From Betaproteobacteria bacterium (lineage in GTDB: Bacteria > Pseudomonadota > Gammaproteobacteria > Burkholderiales > Burkholderiaceae_C): a DNA stretch of 15,977 bases. The DNA is taken from NCBI GenBank assembly GCA_009922295.1, contig RFWA01000019.1, positions 1 to 15,977 of the forward strand, in the 5' to 3' direction. The first letter of the stretch is position 1. Each line of letters starts with the position of its first letter. Both the position numbers and the translations under genes were made by a program. Below, piece after piece: positions 6,756-13,948 of the stretch. The notes beneath the pieces are model-generated. The model searched no databases. It worked only from the letters and a program-made list of their open reading frames with translations, and was not told where the DNA came from.

Positions 6756-7661
6756 TCAGCCCGCGCGCAAGGCGCGTTTGAGTTCCAGCCCCAACTCTGG
6801 CTTGTGGGCAAACGGGTCGGTGGGGTTGCGGGCAAGCATGATGTCTTCCATCCTGACCTGCACCGAGCCAATCGCCTTGGGGTGGCTGTAAATGTAGAAC
6901 TGGCCTGCTGCCATGGCATCAAACACCTTTTGCGCCACATCCGCCGCGCTGACCCGGCCGGAACCGACCGCCTTGTCACTCATGGCCTGGCCGATCAGCT
7001 GGCTGCGCGTGGGTTTGGCCGGCGCGGCATCGGCCGGGCGGTTGCGGTGGCTCTGGCTGATGCCGGTCGGCACGAAATAAGGGCACAGCACTGAGGCGCT
7101 GATCTGGTCGGTGACCAGCGCCAAGTCCTGGTAAAGCGTCTCGCTCAGGGCCACCACCGCGTGCTTGCTGACGTTGTAGATGCCCATGTTGGGCGCATTG
7201 AGCAGGCCGGCCATGCTGGCGGTGTTGACGATGTGGCCCTGCCAGGCCGGGTCTTGGGCGGCAGCGGCGAGCATCATGGGGGTGAAGACCCGCACGCCGT
7301 GCGCCACGCCCATCACGTTGACGCCCAGAACCCAATCCCAGTCTTTGGCCGAGTTTTCCCAGATGAGGCCGCCGGAGCCGACGCCGGCGTTGTTGAACAC
7401 AAAATGCGGCGCCCCAAAGCGCGCCTGCACGGCCTGGCCCAGCGCGTCCATGGCGGCGGCGTTCGATACATCGACCCGCTGCGCCAGCACCGGCGCGCCA
7501 GCCGCCTGCAGCTCTTGAGCCGCACGGTCCAGTGCGTCCTGCTGCACATCCACCAGCACCAGGTTCATGCCGAGCCGGGCGCCGATGCGGGCACATTCCA
7601 GGCCAAAGCCCGAGCCGGCGCCGGTGAGTACCGCCGTTTTGTTGTTGAAATCGGTGATCAT
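6756..7661 (-). CDS. Short-chain dehydrogenase/reductase (last gene of six-gene operon)
   Basis: A 301-aa classical SDR that should reduce or oxidise a carbonyl/alcohol with NAD(P)(H); the substrate is unknown. It shows the cofactor motif TGAGSGFG (13-20), an acidic D38 after the second strand in LVLVDV (hinting at NAD preference), and NNAG (90-93). Also present are NVMG (115-118) and the catalytic Ser149 in NTASMAG, with Tyr162 and Lys166 in YNVSK. It is longer than the 250-aa norm; the extra 50 residues are C-terminal, with YIYSHPKAIGSVQVRMEDI, as in larger SDRs of this kind. The ATG at 7661 has AGGAGC seven bases upstream. It overlaps the stop of the upstream acetyltransferase gene as ATGA, so translation is probably coupled. 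Confidence 0.9.
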   Translation of the reverse strand: MITDFNNKTAVLTGAGSGFGLECARIGARLGMNLVLVDVQQDALDRAAQELQAAGAPVLAQRVDVSNAAAMDALGQAVQARFGAPHFVFNNAGVGSGGLIWENSAKDWDWVLGVNVMGVAHGVRVFTPMMLAAAAQDPAWQGHIVNTASMAGLLNAPNMGIYNVSKHAVVALSETLYQDLALVTDQISASVLCPYFVPTGISQSHRNRPADAAPAKPTRSQLIGQAMSDKAVGSGRVSAADVAQKVFDAMAAGQFYIYSHPKAIGSVQVRMEDIMLARNPTDPFAHKPELGLELKRALRAG

Positions 7662-8140
7662 CCAATTGCTCCTGGTTTGAGGGGGTGCCAGACCATCTCC
7701 AGATGGTCAATGCCGTCTTCGACATACGGGCGGTTCGCGTCGACAAAGCCGTGACTGGCATAAAAGGCCTCTAGCCGCGCCTGCGCGCCAATGCGCACGG
7801 GCTGCGCACCCCACTGCTCGGCCACCGCCTGCAGCGCCCGGCGGATCAGCGCGTGGCCCAGCCCGGTTCCGCGGTGTGCGGGCTCGGTCACCACCCGGCC
7901 GATGCTGACCTCGGGGTACTTGATGCCAGCAGCAAAGCAGCGCGCATAGGCCAGCAGTTGCCCGGTACGGGCGCCCAGCAGGTGCAGGGCCTGGGGGTCA
8001 GCCCCATCCACATCCTGAAACACACAGGTCTGCTCCACCACAAACACGGCGCTGCGCAGTTGCAGCAGGTCATGCAGCTGGCGCGTGGTCAGCGCGTTGA
8101 AAGGCAAGAGCTGCCAGTCAAGGGCCGGCGCGAGGCTCAT
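7658..8140 (-). CDS. elaA: ElaA-type GNAT acetyltransferase
   Basis: A 160-aa single-domain N-acetyltransferase using acetyl-CoA. It follows the ElaA pattern closely: LTTRQLHDLLQLRSAVFVVEQ at about 17-36, QDVDGAD at 42-48, the acetyl-CoA-binding motif A as IGRVVTEPAHRGTGLGHALI at 80-99 (R/Q-x-x-G-x-G as HRGTGLG), AQARLEAFYASHGF near 119-132, and the closing YVEDGIDHLEMVW. The natural substrate of ElaA is not established. It overlaps both neighbours by four bases (ATGA): its start on the stop of the GST-family gene, its stop on the start of the SDR gene. This places it firmly in the same transcript. Confidence 0.9.
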   Translation of the reverse strand: MSLAPALDWQLLPFNALTTRQLHDLLQLRSAVFVVEQTCVFQDVDGADPQALHLLGARTGQLLAYARCFAAGIKYPEVSIGRVVTEPAHRGTGLGHALIRRALQAVAEQWGAQPVRIGAQARLEAFYASHGFVDANRPYVEDGIDHLEMVWHPLKPGAIG

Positions 8141-9078
8141 GCGGCCGGTACCGCCCTGAGGGTAAAGCCGATGCGAGGGAAATGCACATGCACCAGCCCT
8201 GCCCGCTCGTCGATGCGGCGCAGCGTGTAGCGGGTGCGGGTGGCGGCCACCAGCTCGCCTTCGGTCGGCTCCAGGCCAAAACTCTCGGCGGTGATCGTCA
8301 CCCGGCTGCCCAGGGGAATACCGTGCTCATCTTGAAAATAAGTGTCAATTTGAGCTGCAGGCCCCGTGGATGCTGCACAGTTTGCTATCGCTTCAGTAGC
8401 AGAGAGTTTGTCGACGTGGCCATGGCCGATGGCCTCCATGCGGTCCATCCAGGCCAACACTGCGGGGGTCGCATCCAAAATACCGGCCATCACCGCGACC
8501 CGACGGCGTGTAAACCACAGGGGGTGGTACACCGCAAAGTCGGCCACGCAGGGCGCCGCGCCCAACAAATAGTCTTGCCCTTCCAGCATGGTCGCAATGC
8601 GGCGCAGGTAGGATTTGTAGGCGGTGGTGGCATCGGCCGGGCGCAAGCGGGTCATGCCGGCGGTCATGGCGCCACGGTCAGCGACAAAAGCCTTGGCCGC
8701 CTCTGGGGGGGCGCCCTCAAACATGGCTGCGGCACCGCGCGCCTGCAAACTGTAGGCCATGGCAGCCCAGAACAGGGTGCTGTCAGCCCACTGTGCCAGC
8801 ACGCGGGCCAGGCCCCGATGCGGCGCCGGGTAGAGTGCCGGCGTGGACTGCAGGTGTTCCAGTACCTCGCAGATCAGGGCCGAGTCGCAATAGATGTCTG
8901 AGCCAATTTGCAGGAACGGGGTTCTGCGGTAACCGCCGGTCAAGGCCAGCACATCGGGCTTGGGCATGATGGACGGGATGAAGACCGACTTCCAGGCCAG
9001 CTGTTTGTAACCCAACACCAATCGGATTTTTTCCGAAAAGGGTGAGGTGGGGTAATGGTGAAGAATGATGTCGGACAT
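8137..9078 (-). CDS. Glutathione S-transferase family protein with extra C-terminal domain
   Basis: A 313-aa protein, about 100 residues longer than a standard GST. The N-terminal thioredoxin-like domain reads HHYPTSPFSEKIRLVLGYK near 7-25. It has the cis-Pro loop RRTPFL near 51-56 and a D-S-A turn (66-68) for the glutathione gamma-glutamyl group. A helical GST C-terminal domain spans about 86-218 (DYLLGAAPCVADFAVYHPL). After a linker near 226-248 that looks inserted, a compact tail domain of about 65 residues contains GIPLGSRVTITAESFGLEPT and TRYTLRRIDERAGLVHVHFP. I do not recognise the tail. The ATG at 9078 has GGAG six bases upstream and is preferred over a TTG two codons earlier. The reaction is unknown; conjugation or isomerisation of reactive acyl/carbonyl compounds would suit the neighbours. 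Confidence 0.85.
   Translation of the reverse strand: MSDIILHHYPTSPFSEKIRLVLGYKQLAWKSVFIPSIMPKPDVLALTGGYRRTPFLQIGSDIYCDSALICEVLEHLQSTPALYPAPHRGLARVLAQWADSTLFWAAMAYSLQARGAAAMFEGAPPEAAKAFVADRGAMTAGMTRLRPADATTAYKSYLRRIATMLEGQDYLLGAAPCVADFAVYHPLWFTRRRVAVMAGILDATPAVLAWMDRMEAIGHGHVDKLSATEAIANCAASTGPAAQIDTYFQDEHGIPLGSRVTITAESFGLEPTEGELVAATRTRYTLRRIDERAGLVHVHFPRIGFTLRAVPAA
8335..8403 (-). repeat. Second dispersed-repeat-like segment, inside the GST gene
   Basis: On the minus strand: CTACTGAAGCGATAGC, then CCACGGGGCCTGCAGCTC and an AT-rich end. The layout (ATAGC, about 20 bases, ACGGGGnCTGnAGC) matches the segment in tex. It encodes the Ala/Thr-rich linker ATEAIANCAASTGPAAQ between the GST fold and the tail domain, without breaking the frame. 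Similarity to Comamonadaceae repeats is from memory. Confidence 0.35.
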
Positions 9079-9107
9079 AAGCAACTCCAGGGTGATGTGA
9101 ACGATGT

Positions 9108-10124
9108 TTAGATCAGCTTGACCAGCTGTTTGCCAAAATTACGACCTTTGAGCAGGCCCAAAAAGGCCTCGGGCGCCGCCTCAATGCCTTGTGCCACCGA
9201 CTCCCGTGCGCGCAGCTGGCCACTGGCCACCAACAGGCCCAACTCCTTGAGAGCAGTGGGCCATACTTCCATGTGTTCGCTGACGATGAAGCCCTGAACT
9301 TTCAGCCGGTTGGTCAGAATCAGCGCCGGGTAGGCTAGCGGAATCGGCGCGCCGTTATAGCCGGCAATCATGCCGCAGACGGCGATGCGACCAAAGGCGT
9401 TCATCAGCGGCAGCACGGCGTCGAACACCATGCCGCCCACGTTTTCAAAATAGCCGTCAATGCCGTTCGGGCATTCCCCGCGCAGGGCTTTGGACAGCGA
9501 GGCGGCACTGGTGTGCTGCTTGTAGTCAATGCAGGCGTCAAAACCCAGCTCATCTACCGCATAGCGGCATTTGTCAGGGCCGCCGGCCACGCCAACGGTA
9601 CGGCAACCCCGCGCCTTGGACAGGGCTGCAAAGGCGCTGCCCACCGCACCCGTGGCGGCGCTGACCACCATGGTCTGGCCGGCCTGGGGCTCGATGATTT
9701 TCATCAGCCCGTACCAGGCGGTGACCCCAGGCATGCCCACCGCCCCCAGGTAGGCGCTGAGCGGCACGTGGGTGGTGTCGACCTTGCGCAGGGCGCCAGG
9801 CTGGTCACCATTGACCACGCTGTACTGCTGCCAGCCGCCCATGCCGACCACCTGATCGCCGACCGCGTAGTGCGCGTTGCGCGATTCGATGACTTCGCCC
9901 ACCGTGCCGCCGCCCATGGTCTGGCCCAGCGCCTGAGGTACCGCGTAACTTTTGGCGTCATTCATGCGGCCGCGCATGTAGGGGTCCAGGCTGAGGTAGT
10001 GGTGGCGCACCAGCACCTGGCCGTCCTGCAGGGGCGGTGTCTCTGCCACCACGCGCTTGAAGTTGCTGGCCTGGGCTTCGCCGACCGGGCGCTTGTCGAG
10101 ATGGATCTGAATGTTCTGGGGCAT
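9108..10124 (-). CDS. curA: CurA/LTB4DH-like NADP-dependent oxidoreductase
   Basis: A 338-aa zinc-independent medium-chain reductase of the leukotriene-B4-dehydrogenase/CurA type, which reduces the C=C bond of enones and 2-alkenals with NADPH. Family features: YLSLDPYMRGRMND at 43-56; GGGTVGEVIES near 71-81; GMPGVTAWYGL near 130-140; the Rossmann glycine motif SAATGAVGS at 155-163; GYFENVGG at 224-231; and a C-terminal LLKGRNFGKQLVKL. No zinc-binding cysteine cluster is present, as expected. The ATG at 10124 is preceded by AGAAG. The gap to the thioesterase gene upstream is 48 bp and to the GST-family gene downstream 29 bp, so it belongs to the same run. The symbol is by family resemblance; actual substrate unknown. 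Confidence 0.88.
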   Translation of the reverse strand: MPQNIQIHLDKRPVGEAQASNFKRVVAETPPLQDGQVLVRHHYLSLDPYMRGRMNDAKSYAVPQALGQTMGGGTVGEVIESRNAHYAVGDQVVGMGGWQQYSVVNGDQPGALRKVDTTHVPLSAYLGAVGMPGVTAWYGLMKIIEPQAGQTMVVSAATGAVGSAFAALSKARGCRTVGVAGGPDKCRYAVDELGFDACIDYKQHTSAASLSKALRGECPNGIDGYFENVGGMVFDAVLPLMNAFGRIAVCGMIAGYNGAPIPLAYPALILTNRLKVQGFIVSEHMEVWPTALKELGLLVASGQLRARESVAQGIEAAPEAFLGLLKGRNFGKQLVKLI

Positions 10125-10172
10125 GGTGGCTTCTGGGGGGTTCGGTAAGGGTGAGTTGGGTCGCGGCGCTGA

Positions 10173-10580
10173 TCAGCCTTGTGGATCGACAGCCTCGGCC
10201 GGGGCAGACTGGCGCCGCACGTATTTGAAAGTGCCGCTGGCGCGGGCGCACACGCGGCCGGCGGCGTCAGCAATGCTGGCCTCGGCAAAGCACAGGGTGG
10301 CGCCGCGCTGGATCACCCGGCCGCTGCCGCTGAGCAAACCGCGCGCCGGGCGAAGGAAACTGGTTTTCATCTCGATGGTGACCACGCTGCTACCGGCTTG
10401 CAGGCTGCGCGCGGCAGCGGCCATGGCCACGTCCAACAGCGTCATCAGCACACCGCCATGCACCACGCCAAAGGAGTTCAGATGCTCGGCACGGGGCGAG
10501 AGCAGCAAGGCCGACGAACCGGTCTCGGCCAATTGCCGCTCAATCCCCAGGTGCTCGACGAAAGGGTATTCCACCGCCAT
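10173..10580 (-). CDS. PaaI-family hotdog thioesterase
   Basis: A 135-aa single hotdog-fold protein likely to hydrolyse an acyl- or aryl-CoA thioester. Typical PaaI features are HLNSFGVVHGGVLMTLLDVAMA (33-54), with N35, HGG (41-43) and D50 at the catalytic face. Next come a central strand TIEMKTSFLRPA (68-79) and a closing strand ATLCFAEASI, ending at GTFKYV. The start at 10580 (MAVEYPF) is chosen because the fold begins there. The longer frame upstream of it only repeats the end of the SDR gene in another frame. The SDR stop lies just 2 bp upstream, so the two are probably translated in sequence. No signal peptide; cytoplasmic. Confidence 0.88.
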   Translation of the reverse strand: MAVEYPFVEHLGIERQLAETGSSALLLSPRAEHLNSFGVVHGGVLMTLLDVAMAAAARSLQAGSSVVTIEMKTSFLRPARGLLSGSGRVIQRGATLCFAEASIADAAGRVCARASGTFKYVRRQSAPAEAVDPQG

Positions 10581-10582
10581 GC

Positions 10583-11371
10583 CTAGCCGCCCCGCACGAT
10601 GCTGACACCCCCGTCCACCGCCAGCCACTGGCCGGTGATGTGCTTGCCGGCGTCCGAGGCATACAGCACGCACAGGCCCTTGAGGTCTTCATCATCGCCC
10701 AGGCGGCCCAGCGGCGCGTGGGCAGCCAGTGCATCGCCATGCTCGGCCAGGGCACCCTGGGTCATGCGGCTGGGGAAAAAACCCGGGCAGATGCTGTTGA
10801 CGTTGATGTTGTACTTGCCCCATTCGGCGCCCAGCGCGCGGGTGAAATTGACCACCGCGCCTTTGGAGGTGTTGTAGGCGATGGTGCAGATTTCGGGCGG
10901 GTTGCCGCCCAGACCGGTGATGGAGGCAATGTTGATGATGCGGCCACTGCGCCGGGGGATCATGCTCTTTTTGGCGATGGCCTGGCTCAGCAAAAAATAG
11001 CCGCGGATGTTGAGGTTCATCACCTTGTCCCAGGCCTCAACGGGATGGTCCTCGGCCGGCGCCCCCCAGGCGGCCCCGGCGTTGTTGACCAGGATGTCGA
11101 CATCGCCCATACGCTGCAGGGTCTCATCGGCCAGCCGATGGATCTCGGTGTCGCGGGCGCAGTCGGCAGCCACCCAGCGCGCGTCAATGCCAGCGGCCTG
11201 CAACTCGGCGCAGGCCTGTTCCAGGTCCGCCGCTTTGCGCGAACTGATCATGATCCGGGCACCCGCCTCGCCCAGCGCATGGGCCATCTGCAACCCCAGC
11301 CCGCGGGAGCCGCCCGTGACCAGGGCCGTCTTGCCGGTGAGGTCAAACAATTGCTGAATGGTGCGCGTCAT
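10583..11371 (-). CDS. Short-chain dehydrogenase/reductase (first gene of six-gene operon)
   Basis: A 262-aa classical SDR of standard length. It shows TGGSRGLG (19-26) for cofactor, S44-R45 in ISSRK, where a basic residue often favours NADP(H), D70 in AADCA, and NNAG (96-99). Asn residues at N119/N121 and the catalytic Ser150, Tyr166 and Lys170 (YNTSK) complete the active site. It ends in the typical ITGQWLAVDGG. A short stretch GGNPPEICTIAYN before the Tyr is characteristic of a subgroup near gluconate 5-dehydrogenase and 3-oxoacyl-ACP reductases. The start ATG at 11371 has only a weak GGAA upstream. It is the first gene after the 118-bp gap that follows pqiC and precedes a thioesterase gene by 2 bp, which suggests work on acyl-CoA or hydroxyacyl substrates. 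Confidence 0.9.
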   Translation of the reverse strand: MTRTIQQLFDLTGKTALVTGGSRGLGLQMAHALGEAGARIMISSRKAADLEQACAELQAAGIDARWVAADCARDTEIHRLADETLQRMGDVDILVNNAGAAWGAPAEDHPVEAWDKVMNLNIRGYFLLSQAIAKKSMIPRRSGRIINIASITGLGGNPPEICTIAYNTSKGAVVNFTRALGAEWGKYNINVNSICPGFFPSRMTQGALAEHGDALAAHAPLGRLGDDEDLKGLCVLYASDAGKHITGQWLAVDGGVSIVRGG

Positions 11372-11445
11372 GGTGGAGTTCCGGGTTGGGTGTGTGATTT
11401 TGCAGGACCGGCCAGAGCGCCGGTGTCACCCTCGCGATAAACGGC

Positions 11446-11467
11446 CAGGGCGACGGCGGTCGCCCTG
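11446..11467 (-). terminator. Candidate terminator downstream of pqiC
   Basis: CAGGGCGAC, loop GGCG, GTCGCCCTG: a perfect 9-bp GC-rich stem 23 bp after the pqiC stop. On the minus strand it is followed by GGCCGTTTATCG, so the T-tract is short. A second, 6-bp palindrome (ACCGGC, six bases, GCCGGT) lies at 11407-11424. Together they separate the pqi transcript from the SDR operon. Confidence 0.5.
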
Positions 11468-11489
11468 TCAGCTCATTGTGGCGTTGATC

Positions 11490-12125
11490 TCAAGATGGCG
11501 TCGACGACTGTCGGATGATGCTGGCGGACATGGCACGTGCGAGGTCACCGAATACGGCGCTCATGGCAGCAACTAACGCGTCATAGGATCGATCAGGGAC
11601 AAAAGCACCGGACAAGCGCACGGTCTGCGAGTCGAGCAGTGCGCCGTCACGCCCCCTCATCAACCACCAATGCGCCACAAGTACAACCTGACCGGTGCTT
11701 TCACGCTCGAAACGATTGATATCGACGTCAACGCGAAAGTCAGGCTTCAAGGCGCCACTGCGAGAAGTTGAATACACCCGGTCACTTCCGAGAAGCACAC
11801 CCAGATTTTCAGTCAGGACTCGGACCAAGTCCTGCTGCAAATTTCCCGCCCAATGGGCGTCATCCACGAGTTGAATGCGATGGTCAGTCCCTCGCAAAAC
11901 GATCTGGGACCGCTCTAGGTATTGCGGTATCTGAACCTCACGCACAAACACCGACAGGTCTCTGCTGACGGCAACCGGCACAGCAGCAGCCACCGGGATC
12001 GGGCTCATCACAAAAAGGCGTGGGGCCTGCGAAGTTGAACAAGCCACGGTGGCGCATGCGACAAGCAGGCAAAGAAACCAAGGGCCTGCGAGCCTGATAC
12101 GTCGCAGGATCAAAAAAACATACAT
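11490..12125 (-). CDS. pqiC: PqiC, outer-membrane lipoprotein of the Pqi transport system
   Basis: A 211-aa lipoprotein of the ABC-transport-auxiliary/DUF330 family, which partners the MCE protein PqiB at the outer membrane. Basic residues (RRIRLAG) precede a hydrophobic segment WFLCLLVACATVACS. Two cysteines could carry the lipid: the first in a good LVAC lipobox, the second (TVAC) at the spacing from the mature strand (APRLFVMSP) usual in this family. Typical body: VREVQIPQYLERSQIVLR, then a WAGNLQQDLVRVLTENL helix and a repeat-strand core FRVDVDINRFE. The ATG at 12125 is preferred because GGAGAAGGA sits at good spacing; a GTG at 12131 overlapping the pqiB stop (GTGA) is the alternative and adds two residues. 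Confidence 0.9.
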   Translation of the reverse strand: MYVFLILRRIRLAGPWFLCLLVACATVACSTSQAPRLFVMSPIPVAAAVPVAVSRDLSVFVREVQIPQYLERSQIVLRGTDHRIQLVDDAHWAGNLQQDLVRVLTENLGVLLGSDRVYSTSRSGALKPDFRVDVDINRFERESTGQVVLVAHWWLMRGRDGALLDSQTVRLSGAFVPDRSYDALVAAMSAVFGDLARAMSASIIRQSSTPS

Positions 12126-12127
12126 CG

Positions 12128-13948
12128 TCACTTTCCTTCTCCGGTTGGCCGACGTCCAAATACCATGGACTGCGGCTCACGCTCCAGCAAGTCGACAAGT
12201 GCGCGGATTGAGCGAGCAGTGCCTGTGAGTTCGCGCATAAGCTTCATCAGTGCATAGGCCGACGGCGACTCGGGCTCCAAGACGGCATCTACGAGGGCCA
12301 TTGTGGTTTTTGATTGATCCAACGCCACGCGCGCCGCAGACAAAACACCGCCGAGTTGGTCCATCACAGGGTCCGCCCGCTGATCAATCTTCTGGGTGAG
12401 ACTGCGCGCCGCAGACAAAGCGCCGCCAAGTTGGTCCATGACAGGATCTGCCCGCTGATCAATTTTCTGGGTCAGACTGCGCGCCGCAGACAAAGCACCG
12501 CCAAGTTGGTCCATCACAGGATCTGCCCGCTGATCAATCTTCCCGGCCAGACTGCGCAGCGTCGCCAACGAAGCAGACAGGTCTGCCAGCGACCGCTCAA
12601 TTTCCTTGTGATTGGCGAGCGCGTTGGCGCCTTTTAGCGTGCCATGCAACTCTTGGCTGATGCCCAAAAAGTCCACCTTATCCAACTTGTCCAGGATGCC
12701 ACGCACGGTCGTGCTTGCCTTTTCCAGGTTCGCCTGAACAGTAGGCAACTCAGGCACAGCAGTCTGATGGCCAATTAAACGTAATGGCGCGTCGGGTTGC
12801 AAGTCGAGATCCACATACAGTTGCCCGGTGAGCAAGCTGCCAGTTTGCAATCGGGCCCGAAGACCACGCTTGACCATGGTCTGAAAAGCGGCAAGTGGTG
12901 CCCGTTTCATCTGCTCCCCCTGCCTGACGACACGCTCTGGCTCCAATTCCACCTCAACCGGGATGCGCAAGCCGCTAGTTCGCGCATCGTCCTCCAGCCG
13001 GAGGCTAACCACCGAGCCGATTTTGATGCCTTTGTATTCAACCGGGGCCCCGACACTCAAACCTCTCACTGAGTCCTCGAAGTACATCACGAAACGGATT
13101 TTGCTGGTGTAAGACTTCTCTTGGATTGACTTGAAGTCGTCATGAAGCGTGAAGGTTAATCCTGTCACGTCTTCGGGTGGGCTTACTTCGTTTCGGGGCG
13201 TGTCAAAAGCAATGCCACCAAAAAGCAGTGACCGCACCGACTCAGTTTTGACATGCATGCCTTCCGGACCGACAGAAACATCCACGCCGCTGGAATTCCA
13301 GAACAAGGTATTGCTGCGCAACAATCGCTCAAAAGGCGCTTTGACAAACGCGTAGATCATCACATTGCGCTGATTTGCGGCCATTTCGTAGCCCAAAACT
13401 TGACCGGCCACAATGCCTTGGTAGTAAACCAGGGAACCTCGATCAATCGAGCCCAGCCTGTTGGCCAACAGCGTCACACGCGTTCCGGCCTGTTCCGCGG
13501 TCACCACCGGGGGGGTCTCCATGCCAACAAACGCAGTTTGGGTCTGCCCTTTCCCCGGCTCAATTTCAATATATGCACCCGATAGCAGTGTGCCAAGTCC
13601 AGAGATGCCGTGCAGACTGAGCGATGGCCTTACCACCCAAAATCGGGTGTCAGCCTTAAGAAAATGCGCAGACTCGAGATTCAGCCGGGCGCGCACTTCA
13701 ATGTGCGAAAAGTCACTGCTAAAGCTGACGGTCTCGACGGCTCCTATATCCAGGCTTTTGTATTTGATCTTTGTTTTCTGGACCTCAATGCCGTCAGCAG
13801 TCCGGAAAGTGATTGTCACCAACGGGCCACGCTGACTGAGGGTATGGAAGATCAACCACGCGCCCAGCGCTGCAGTGATCAAAGGAATCAGCCACACCAG
13901 AGAAAAGCCGCCTCGTTTTCTCACGGTTGGCAAGAGTGGTTCAGTCAT
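12128..13948 (-). CDS. pqiB: PqiB, MCE-domain periplasm-spanning lipid transport protein
   Basis: A 606-aa inner-membrane-anchored protein. One N-terminal membrane helix (about 16-37, LVWLIPLITAALGAWLIF) is followed by three MCE domains, near 42-132, 157-250 and 284-384. The third has GAPVEYKGIKIGSV, RGLRARLQTGSLLTGQLYVDL. A long helical C-terminal region follows. In E. coli PqiB (546 aa) hexamers stack the MCE rings and extend a coiled-coil needle toward the outer membrane, forming a lipid channel. Here the needle region holds three near-identical 25-residue units (about 465-540, KIDQRADPVMDQLGG), two more than needed, which accounts for most of the 60 extra residues. The ATG at 13948 lies inside the end of pqiA (8-bp overlap), so translation is coupled; pqiC follows with the same tight packing. 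Confidence 0.95.
   Translation of the reverse strand: MTEPLLPTVRKRGGFSLVWLIPLITAALGAWLIFHTLSQRGPLVTITFRTADGIEVQKTKIKYKSLDIGAVETVSFSSDFSHIEVRARLNLESAHFLKADTRFWVVRPSLSLHGISGLGTLLSGAYIEIEPGKGQTQTAFVGMETPPVVTAEQAGTRVTLLANRLGSIDRGSLVYYQGIVAGQVLGYEMAANQRNVMIYAFVKAPFERLLRSNTLFWNSSGVDVSVGPEGMHVKTESVRSLLFGGIAFDTPRNEVSPPEDVTGLTFTLHDDFKSIQEKSYTSKIRFVMYFEDSVRGLSVGAPVEYKGIKIGSVVSLRLEDDARTSGLRIPVEVELEPERVVRQGEQMKRAPLAAFQTMVKRGLRARLQTGSLLTGQLYVDLDLQPDAPLRLIGHQTAVPELPTVQANLEKASTTVRGILDKLDKVDFLGISQELHGTLKGANALANHKEIERSLADLSASLATLRSLAGKIDQRADPVMDQLGGALSAARSLTQKIDQRADPVMDQLGGALSAARSLTQKIDQRADPVMDQLGGVLSAARVALDQSKTTMALVDAVLEPESPSAYALMKLMRELTGTARSIRALVDLLEREPQSMVFGRRPTGEGK
12330..12554 (-). repeat. Three tandem 75-bp repeats inside pqiB
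   Basis: Units at 12330-12404, 12405-12479 and 12480-12554, each exactly 75 bp and roughly 90% identical; most differences are silent. Each encodes 25 residues with core KIDQRADPVMDQLGG, then a LSAAR helix. Just before the first unit in the protein, ASLATLRSLAGK looks like a decayed half unit. Because the period is a multiple of three, copy number can change without a frameshift. Confidence 0.97.

Noticed and set aside
12330..12554. CRISPR-like array
   Set aside because: The 75-bp units are directly adjacent with no spacers and are in frame within pqiB.
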